Part shown: in pieces, positions 50,072 to 55,069 of the stretch | How positions within the stretch are numbered: the stretch's first letter is position 1 | Layout of the letters: each line of letters starts with the position of its first letter | NCBI GenBank assembly: GCA_041649335.1 | Contig: JBAZNF010000005.1 | Location: 1 to 55,069, forward strand | Direction of reading: 5' to 3' | Origin: JBAYGJ01 sp041649335 | Lineage (GTDB): Bacteria; Patescibacteriota; Patescibacteriia; UBA10025; JAHIVO01 | DNA: 55,069 nt | Notes under the pieces: model-generated | Database searches by the model: none | Seen by the model: the letters and a program-made list of their open reading frames with translations, nothing else | Told to the model about the DNA's origin: nothing | Translations under genes and position numbers: made by a program

Positions 50072-50917
50072 ATGGATTGTCAAGCCCACAGTATCGATGG
50101 TAAGAAAATAGCCGATAGCATCTTATCGGACGTTAAGCAGCGCGTGGCCAAACTGGCTGCCAAACCGGGCTTGGCTATCATTTTGGTCGGCACGGACCCG
50201 GCCTCATATATTTACGTCGGATTGAAGGAGAAGGCGAGCCAATTTGCCGGTATCGCGTTCGAGAAATACGTCCTGCCGGAGTCGACCGGGGAGCAGAAAA
50301 TACTGGACAAGATTTCAGAATTGAATGGGCGGACTGACATTAACGGCATTCTGGTCCAGCTGCCTTTGCCGAAGGGATATGTGGCGGATAAAGTGGTCGG
50401 GGCGATTGATCCGATGAAGGACGTGGACGGCTTTCACCCAGCCAATCTGCAGGCGCTTCAACAGGGCCGGCCAGGCCTGGTTCCCGGGTTGGCCGCGGGT
50501 ATTGTGGAACTGGTGAAAAGTACGGGCGTACGTTTGCCAGGCAAACGGGCGGTTATTATTTCCAACAGCCAGGTTTTTTGCCAGCCTATCGTGTTTCTTC
50601 TAGCTGGGCTGGGCTGTGCGGTGGAGCAGGTGGGGTCCCGGGACGCCGGATTGGCCGAGAAGACATCGTCAGCGGACGTCATTATCGTGGCGATCGGCCG
50701 GCCGAAGTTCGTGAAAAAAGAAATGGTAAAATCCGGGGCGATAATCATCGACGTCGGGTATAACCGGCTGAACGGCAAGGCGGTGGGGGACGTGGATTTT
50801 TCCAGGGTATGCGAGTCGGCCGGCTGGGTCACGCCGGTACCGGGCGGCGTCGGCCCCATGACCGTGGCCATGCTTCTGCATAATGTGTTACATGCCTATG
50901 AACTCCAACGCCGATAA
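50072..50917 (+). CDS. folD: Methylene-tetrahydrofolate dehydrogenase/cyclohydrolase
   Basis: FolD interconverts methylene-, methenyl- and formyl-tetrahydrofolate. From the ATG at 50072 it has 281 residues. It shows the catalytic Tyr/Lys block YIYVGLKEKA (Y-x-x-x-K), GILVQLPLPKG, DPMKDVDGFHPAN, the NADP-site part (SNSQVFCQPIVFLLAGLG, where most have a GRS-x-x-VG-x-P) and TPVPGGVGPMT. The GRSxxVG site reads NSQVFCQP, so the cofactor loop is modified. TATCAT ends seven bases before the ATG and no Shine-Dalgarno is seen, so the start is leaderless-like. It overlaps the Nudix gene by 35 bases. Confidence 0.95.
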   Translation: MDCQAHSIDGKKIADSILSDVKQRVAKLAAKPGLAIILVGTDPASYIYVGLKEKASQFAGIAFEKYVLPESTGEQKILDKISELNGRTDINGILVQLPLPKGYVADKVVGAIDPMKDVDGFHPANLQALQQGRPGLVPGLAAGIVELVKSTGVRLPGKRAVIISNSQVFCQPIVFLLAGLGCAVEQVGSRDAGLAEKTSSADVIIVAIGRPKFVKKEMVKSGAIIIDVGYNRLNGKAVGDVDFSRVCESAGWVTPVPGGVGPMTVAMLLHNVLHAYELQRR

Positions 50918-51419
50918 ATTTTTCAGGTTTTGCCCGCACTGCGGCCGAAGATATTTTGGCCGACAGCGGCCAGACGTTTTAGTATGCGGGGAGTGCAAGT
51001 TTCAGTTTTATCAGAATTCTAAACCTACTGCGTCAGCATTTTTCGGTGACGGTAAAGGCAGGATTATGCTAGTGAAGCGCGCCATTAACCCGAAAAAAGG
51101 CTGGTGGGATGCGCCGGGCGGTTTCCTGGAAAATGGCGAGGACCCAGTCCGTGGGTTACGCCGTGAAATGAAAGAAGAGCTCGGCGTGTCTATTACCGAC
51201 GTGGATTTCCTGGGTGTATACATGGATACCTACCTGCACGGCTATAAAGCGGCTACGTTGAACATCATCTACCAGGCGCATATCGGTAGCGGAGCCATAA
51301 AGCCCATGGACGATATAAGCGGGTTCCGTTGGTTTGCGCCACGGGCCATTCCCTGGCGCCGTCTGGCGTTCCGCTGGCTGACGCCGGCCTTGCGTGACTG
51401 GGTCCGTTTACAGAAATAA
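50883..51419 (+). CDS. Zinc-ribbon Nudix hydrolase (NudC-like)
   Basis: The 178-residue protein has an N-terminal zinc ribbon (CPHC at about 17-20, CGEC at about 35-38), then a Nudix domain with box GGFLENGEDPVRGLRREMKE followed by ELGVSI, matching GX5EX7REUXEEXGU. The ribbon-plus-Nudix order is that of NADH pyrophosphatase NudC, though this protein is shorter. The substrate is a nucleoside diphosphate linked to another group; NAD-capped RNA is one possibility. The start lies inside the end of folD, so the two are coupled. Other in-frame ATG codons are at 50892 and 50898. Confidence 0.9.
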   Translation: MCYMPMNSNADKFFRFCPHCGRRYFGRQRPDVLVCGECKFQFYQNSKPTASAFFGDGKGRIMLVKRAINPKKGWWDAPGGFLENGEDPVRGLRREMKEELGVSITDVDFLGVYMDTYLHGYKAATLNIIYQAHIGSGAIKPMDDISGFRWFAPRAIPWRRLAFRWLTPALRDWVRLQK

Positions 51420-51420
51420 A

Positions 51421-51446
51421 AAACCCCGTCGTGTGACGGGGTTTTT
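51421..51446. terminator. Bidirectional terminator between convergent genes
   Basis: AACCCCGTC and GACGGGGTT flank loop GTGT. TTTTT follows on the plus strand and the same on the minus strand. It serves both the Nudix gene and the gene at 51469-52275. Confidence 0.92.
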
Positions 51447-51468
51447 GTGACTTTATTTTAGGTTTTGG

Positions 51469-52275
51469 TTATGGATTGAGCTTGGCCCCGCCGCCGGCTA
51501 ACGGGTTGAAGCCGTTCTTCACTTCATCGCCGTCCAGGAATCCGTCGCCGTCAGTGTCCGGGTTCATCCGGTCGGTCCCGTAGATCTCTTCCTGCTCGTC
51601 AGTCAGGCCGTCGCTATCGGAATCCAGCACGTTATTTGAGTTGGCGTTGGTCACGTTCGTATTATCATTGGAATTCGCGTTGCTGTTCGCAGCAGTATTG
51701 GTTGTATTTGTATTGCCATTCGCGTTGCCGGCCACGTTTGTATTGCCAGTCACGTTACTGTTGGCGTTGGTCACGTTCGTTACATTGGTCACGTTCGTTA
51801 CGTTCGCGTTACTGGCGTTATTCAGGTTGAGGTTAGTATTAAGATTGGCATTGAGGTTCAGGTTTGTATTAGCATTCAGGTTGGTATTGGCGTTAATCTC
51901 CGTATTCGTATTCTCGTCATTCGTCGTGTTGGTATTGCTGTATTTGCTAAAAAAATAAATTGCGGCCGCGACCAGTACGACAATAATGGCGAAAATCATC
52001 AGGCCGATCATGATCATTTTAACTCGGCTGTGTGTCGGCGGTTCGGGCGTGCCGGATCCGGGGACATTCAAATTTCTTGGGAGGTTAGCCAGAGGATTTT
52101 GGGGCGGTGGGACTATCGGGCCACTGTCCATCGGTGGCGGAGGCATCGGACCGGCCGCGCGTTTGCTTTGTTCAATCGGTTTCCATGGGCCCCAATTTTT
52201 CGGTTGGGCTGGGGGCGGATTTGGCTGGCTGGGCGGATTTTGGGGATTTTGGGGACGAGTAACGTTTTCGAACAT
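51469..52275 (-). CDS. Membrane-anchored Asn-rich stalk protein with Ca-binding repeats
   Basis: The 268-residue protein has a proline-rich N-terminal cytoplasmic part (about 1-82: PQNPQNPPSQPNPPPAQPK). One membrane helix follows (about 85-110, KMIMIGLMIFAIIVVLVAA), then an outside stalk of N-x repeats (T/L/A/V with Asn, including NVTNVTNVTNVTN), and a C-terminal thrombospondin type 3-like calcium motif: DSDSDGLTDEQEE and DTDGDGFLDGDEV. Such stalk plus TSP3 proteins are frequent on CPR cell surfaces. The DNA of the stalk is repetitive (GTTGGTCACGTTCGT units). It may hold a short adhesin at a distance from the membrane. Confidence 0.82.
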   Translation of the reverse strand: MFENVTRPQNPQNPPSQPNPPPAQPKNWGPWKPIEQSKRAAGPMPPPPMDSGPIVPPPQNPLANLPRNLNVPGSGTPEPPTHSRVKMIMIGLMIFAIIVVLVAAAIYFFSKYSNTNTTNDENTNTEINANTNLNANTNLNLNANLNTNLNLNNASNANVTNVTNVTNVTNANSNVTGNTNVAGNANGNTNTTNTAANSNANSNDNTNVTNANSNNVLDSDSDGLTDEQEEIYGTDRMNPDTDGDGFLDGDEVKNGFNPLAGGGAKLNP

Positions 52276-52322
52276 ATTTTTTCTGTTAATAAAAACTTGA
52301 CTGTATTATACCATAGTGGTAA

Positions 52323-53039
52323 TTATTCCAAAAGTATGAGGGCGGCGGCGGCAATGGATGCGGTTTCTGCCCGGAGAATTCGCCGGCCTAAGCTGACGGT
52401 GGCAAGGCCATGGTTTTTGGCCAGCTCAATTTCTGCCGGCGAATAGCCTCCCTCGGGGCCGATGAACAGGTGGTATGCTTGTTCGTCAGGCTTCAGGACG
52501 GTCGGCAAAGTTTGATCGACCTGTCCTTCCCAGGCAATAAGCGACTGGCCAGGCTGACGGCTAACGTGCTGGATGGCGTCAGCGAAGGTCATGAGCGGAT
52601 CGAGTGGGGCAATATGCACGCCGCCGCACTGTTCGGTCGCCTCGGTAATTATCTTCTGGTACCGCGTCAGCTTGTTGCCGGAAATTTCCCTGATAATGCT
52701 ATTGTCGCTGACTACCGGCACGAAGGCGTGGATGCCGAGCTCAACGCCTTTTTGCAGGATCCACTCGAATTTGTCTTTTTTAAGTAGGGATTGGTAGAGG
52801 ATCAACTTTTTCGACGACTCGCGTTCGGCTTGGCGCTGCTCAATGACTGTCGCTTCGATTCGTTCGTTGGTAAGCTTGGCGACTGCCAGTTCGTACTCAA
52901 CTTGTGGGGTGAAAATGAAAAAGACGTCATCTTTTTTCAGCCGCAGGATGCCGGTGATTTGTCGGATAATATCCCTGTCAGTTATGGCCAGAGTATCATC
53001 GGCCACTGTTACGGACGGCATGTAGAAGCGTGGTTGCAT
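52323..53039 (-). CDS. rsmE: 16S rRNA (uracil1498-N3)-methyltransferase RsmE
   Basis: RsmE methylates U1498 in the decoding-site helix of 16S rRNA. The 238-residue protein has an N-terminal PUA-like domain and a SPOUT domain with the knot motif FIGPEGGYSPAEIELAKNHG and VSLGRRILRAETASIAAAAL. All are normal for RsmE. The next minus-strand gene upstream is 13 bases away, so it is probably co-transcribed with the membrane protein at 53053. No Shine-Dalgarno is visible. Confidence 0.95.
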   Translation of the reverse strand: MQPRFYMPSVTVADDTLAITDRDIIRQITGILRLKKDDVFFIFTPQVEYELAVAKLTNERIEATVIEQRQAERESSKKLILYQSLLKKDKFEWILQKGVELGIHAFVPVVSDNSIIREISGNKLTRYQKIITEATEQCGGVHIAPLDPLMTFADAIQHVSRQPGQSLIAWEGQVDQTLPTVLKPDEQAYHLFIGPEGGYSPAEIELAKNHGLATVSLGRRILRAETASIAAAALILLE

Positions 53040-53052
53040 GGGCTAGACTCTT

Positions 53053-53760
53053 TTATTTCGGCCGGGGCAAGTAATGATATAACACTTTTTCGACCTCGTT
53101 GTAATTATCTTGTTTTGTATACAGGACTAAGTACTGTTTTTCTACAATCACTGATTCTTTTTCATAAATTAAGAAAAAAATTTTTCCGTGCATTTCCTCA
53201 GAAATTTCAGCGCTCTTGCCTGCCAGTCCCCCAAAACCAAAATTGCTTAAAGATTGGGGCGTGTACCGATGGCCAAATTCAGTATTTGTCATAGCTGTTG
53301 TGAACAAATTCCAAGAATAATGTTTGCTATCTTTATTTTTAGTGATATGAACGCCTTCTTTATTTAGTTCAACGAATAAGTCGACCTCCTCAGGTTTTTT
53401 GAATTTGATTAAAAGTACCCCAGAAAGTAAAAACAACGCCCCTACAATACCTAAATTCTTAGCCACTTCTCTGCCAGCGTCAAAATATGCATATGTAACA
53501 AAAAAAACAATTGCCAACGCAAAAACTGGCACCATTTTGTATTTTCCCAAACTCAGTCGAGAAGCAAATTCATTGGCATCGATGTGATACGCAATACCTA
53601 TTGGGAGGTCATCATTATTTAAATTTTTTCCACGACTTAATAATTTTTCGATGGCTATCTTATCCCATCCTGAATTTTGCAATTGAAGATAGATTTCAGC
53701 ATCCGAAAGACTGCTTTCCCGAGCCTGTTTTAACCATTCATTGATCCCTTGAGTGTTCAT
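53053..53760 (-). CDS. Two-helix membrane protein, YcxB-like
   Basis: The 235-residue product has an N-terminal helical part (INEWLKQARESSLSDAEIYL, like a SHOCT-type or UBA-like helix pair), two adjacent membrane helices (about 75-120: KYKMVPVFALAIVFFVTYAY and NLGIVGALFLLSGVLLIKF) and a C-terminal domain (LNKEGVHITKNKDSKHYSWN...ESVIVEKQYLVLY) that resembles YcxB/bPH-type domains. The role is unknown. The -10-like TATACT (53767-53772) lies six bases before the ATG, so the start may be leaderless. This gene is more A/T-rich than its neighbours. Confidence 0.65.
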   Translation of the reverse strand: MNTQGINEWLKQARESSLSDAEIYLQLQNSGWDKIAIEKLLSRGKNLNNDDLPIGIAYHIDANEFASRLSLGKYKMVPVFALAIVFFVTYAYFDAGREVAKNLGIVGALFLLSGVLLIKFKKPEEVDLFVELNKEGVHITKNKDSKHYSWNLFTTAMTNTEFGHRYTPQSLSNFGFGGLAGKSAEISEEMHGKIFFLIYEKESVIVEKQYLVLYTKQDNYNEVEKVLYHYLPRPK

Positions 53761-53796
53761 ATTAATAGTATATCATCATTTATTCTCGTATGAAAT

Positions 53797-54023
53797 AAAA
53801 AAAGGCCGTGAGGTATACAGCCTTATCGATCCAAGCTGCGGTGTGCACGCAGTGCACATACACTGCGGGGGCAATCGCCCTCCGGTGTACCATACGACGC
53901 AGGTGCTGTTCCCGCCAATCAATTATGCACGACCAGCTGTATATATGTGCGGGCCCGCCTCACGGCAGCCGAGTCCTGGCACTCACGGTGCCTAGGGTCG
54001 CGTTGGCCAGGCGCGATCCGGAT
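53797..54023 (-). ncRNA. Strongly structured ncRNA candidate (about 227 nt)
   Basis: A consensus promoter lies just upstream and a seven-T run marks the 3' end. There is no credible protein in the stretch. In transcript order: a short hairpin CGCG...CGCG, then a stem-loop GGCAC-CGTGA-GTGCC (53975-53996). GCCGTGAGG (53958-53966) then pairs with the terminal CCTCACGGC (53805-53813), and TATACAGC (53936-53943) pairs with GCTGTATA (53814-53821). These two helices are nested and contiguous on the 3' side, 17 base pairs in all with a 14-base bulge on the other side. Inside sits TACAC...GTGTA, closing GGGC-GATT-GCCC, and GTGCAC-TGC-GTGCAC. Known cores of SRP RNA, tmRNA and RNase P are not seen; a divergent 6S RNA cannot be ruled out. 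Confidence 0.7.
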
Positions 54024-54029
54024 GGGTAC

Positions 54030-54057
54030 ATCTTAGCACCCTGCATGAGGTGGTCAA
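54030..54057 (-). promoter_or_regulatory. Promoter of the 227-nt ncRNA
   Basis: Minus strand TTGACC (54052-54057), a 16-base spacer, then TAAGAT (54030-54035). The start is expected near 54023. Confidence 0.7.
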
Positions 54058-54097
54058 GCCTTTTAATAACAAGAATTTGTTGATACAATACTTCCAT

Positions 54098-55069
54098 ATG
54101 AGCTTTTCAATTGGCATCGTCGGCCTGCCCAACGTGGGCAAGTCGACCTTATTCAAAGCGCTGACCAAAAAACAGGTCGACGCGTCAAACTACCCGTTTT
54201 GCACCATTGACCCGAACGTCGGCACCGTAGCCGTGCCGGACGAACGTTTGGACAAACTGGCATCGATTTATAATTCAAAAAAGATCATCAATACGGTTGT
54301 TGAGTTTGTGGACATTGCGGGCCTGGTCGCCGGCGCACATAAAGGTGAGGGACTGGGCAACAAGTTTTTGTCGCATATTCGTACTGTCGACGCTATTTGT
54401 CAGGTGGTGCGGAAATTTTCCGACCCGAATGTTATCCATGTCGCCAATAAGGTCGACCCGCAGTCGGACGAAGAGACTATTAAATTGGAATTGATTTACG
54501 CCGATTTATCAACGGTGGAAAAACGCATTGCCGATACCGCGCCAAAGACCAAGAGCGGGGATAAGGAAGCGGCCAAAGCATTGGTCCTGTACCAAAAAGT
54601 GAAGCAGTTTTTGGATGGAGGGAAGCTGCTGTCTGAAGTTGGCCTGTCTGAAGAAGAATTATTGGCCATTAAGGATTTAAGCCTGCTGACCGTCAAGCCG
54701 ATGTTGCGGGTGCTGAATGTCGATGAATCTGAAGCCGCCATAGAGGTGCCGGGCTATGTGGTCATCAGCGCCAAAGTCGAGTCCGAACTGGCCGAGATGC
54801 CGGAAGCGGACGCCAAAGAGTATTTGCACAGCTTAGGATTGGAAAAAACCGGCCTAGATCGGCTGATTATTGCTGCCTATCAGGCCTTGGATTTGATCAC
54901 TTTTCTTACGGCCGGAGCCGATGAAACGAGGGCCTGGACCGTCAAGCGCGGGTCATCGGCGCCCCAAGCCGGGGCGGTCATCCATACCGATTTCGAGCAG
55001 AAATTCATCCGGGCAGAGGTGACGCAGTGGCAGGATTTACTGGCCTGTGGCGGGGAGGTGGGGGCGCGT
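54098..55069 (+). CDS. ychF: Ribosome-binding ATPase YchF (3' end cut by window edge)
   Basis: YchF/Ola1 is an Obg-family P-loop protein that prefers ATP and binds ribosomes. The 324 codons present start MSFSIGIVGLPNVGKSTLFK. They have the switch region FVDIAGLVAGAHKGEGLGNKF, ANKVDP in place of the strict GTPase NKxD (consistent with ATP use), a coiled-coil insert and the start of the TGS domain (AWTVKRGSSAPQAGAVIHTD). Full-length family members have about 360 residues, so some 40 are missing at the edge. TACAAT (54084-54089) ends eight bases before the ATG and there is no Shine-Dalgarno, so the start looks leaderless. Confidence 0.96.
   Translation, partial: MSFSIGIVGLPNVGKSTLFKALTKKQVDASNYPFCTIDPNVGTVAVPDERLDKLASIYNSKKIINTVVEFVDIAGLVAGAHKGEGLGNKFLSHIRTVDAICQVVRKFSDPNVIHVANKVDPQSDEETIKLELIYADLSTVEKRIADTAPKTKSGDKEAAKALVLYQKVKQFLDGGKLLSEVGLSEEELLAIKDLSLLTVKPMLRVLNVDESEAAIEVPGYVVISAKVESELAEMPEADAKEYLHSLGLEKTGLDRLIIAAYQALDLITFLTAGADETRAWTVKRGSSAPQAGAVIHTDFEQKFIRAEVTQWQDLLACGGEVGAR

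Noticed and set aside
51640..51930. Tandem repeats as a possible CRISPR array
   Set aside because: The units are short, irregular and in frame inside the Asn-rich stalk gene. No spacers and no cas genes are present. No CRISPR array was seen in the window.
53753..54083. Two overlapping small plus-strand frames
   Set aside because: No ribosome site, Cys/His-rich random-looking products. Base pairing and the minus-strand promoter and terminator explain the region as ncRNA.
1..55069. UGA recoding as in some CPR lineages
   Set aside because: Several well-defined genes end in TGA at the expected length (FemAB-like, MurE-like, rpoB region overlaps) and tryptophan is TGG, so the standard code applies.

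Overview
The window looks like a piece of a Patescibacteria (Candidate Phyla Radiation) chromosome, roughly half G+C. Several things suggest this. Housekeeping genes are scattered and not in classical operons: rpoBC has no rplJL in front, and ftsK, recA, metK, glyA, folD and ychF stand alone or in short runs. A type IV pilus cluster, asparagine-rich stalk proteins with calcium-binding repeats, small lineage-type lipoproteins and a short CX3CX2C radical-SAM Elp3 are all common in that group. TGA is used as a normal stop codon, so this is not one of the UGA-recoding lineages. Taxonomy is inferred from gene content only.

Layout. 1-5.5 kb: uvrB (cut by the window edge), a four-repeat secreted protein, and a Kef-type cation/proton antiporter. 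5.5-8.3 kb: ruvA, a FemAB-like aminoacyltransferase, a zinc-ribbon protein and a GlmU-like nucleotidyltransferase, then palindromic repeats and tRNA-Arg(CCG). 8.8-14.6 kb: a small SD-led gene, then a type IV pilus operon (pilB, pilC, three prepilin-like genes and a vWA protein with an N-terminal anchor). 14.6-17.6 kb: three exported proteins of a style usual in diderm (FCB-like) bacteria, with a 26-residue bS22/AURKAIP1-like ribosomal peptide between them. 17.7-19.7 kb: a 48-residue ORF, an unassigned ncRNA, and an S-box (SAM-I) riboswitch in front of metK. 19.8-22.7 kb: a lipoprotein, cutA, a shortened MurE-like ligase and a CPBP protease. 22.8-30.2 kb: rpoB-rpoC. 30.3-35.3 kb: ftsK, a RodZ-like HTH protein, recA and a PlsC-like acyltransferase. 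35.3-39.0 kb (minus): murI, a HAD phosphatase and an unusually long phosphohexomutase. 39.1-41.4 kb: a Trm9-like methyltransferase and Elp3, head to head with touching start codons. 41.5-43.5 kb (minus): a radical-SAM/SPASM cluster. 43.9-47.9 kb: a SnoaL-like protein, a PPi-type phosphofructokinase, a class I aldolase and two tandem GNATs. 48-51.4 kb: a structured intergenic region, glyA, a small minus-strand gene, folD and a Nudix hydrolase. 51.5-55 kb: a calcium-binding stalk protein, rsmE, a membrane protein, a strongly structured minus-strand ncRNA, and ychF (cut by the edge).

How it fits together. The genes serve DNA repair and segregation (uvrB, ruvA, recA, ftsK), transcription, wall synthesis (murI, MurE-like, FemAB-like, GlmU-like), pili and surface proteins, lower glycolysis entry (PFK plus aldolase), one-carbon metabolism (glyA, folD, metK) and tRNA/rRNA modification (Elp3, Trm9-like, RsmE). 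Two start styles coexist. Some genes have clear Shine-Dalgarno sequences. Others (uvrB, ruvA, the CPBP protease, glyA, folD, the gene at 53760, ychF) have a -10 box only 6-12 bases before the start codon, as expected for leaderless mRNAs.

The most rewarding places to look further are the two promoter-plus-terminator ncRNA candidates (17935-18055 and 53797-54023), the duplicated structured region at 47.9-48.2 kb, the Elp3/Trm9-like pair, the radical-SAM/SPASM cluster, the diderm-style envelope genes, and the pilus-linked vWA protein. All functions are read from motifs by eye; no database search was run.
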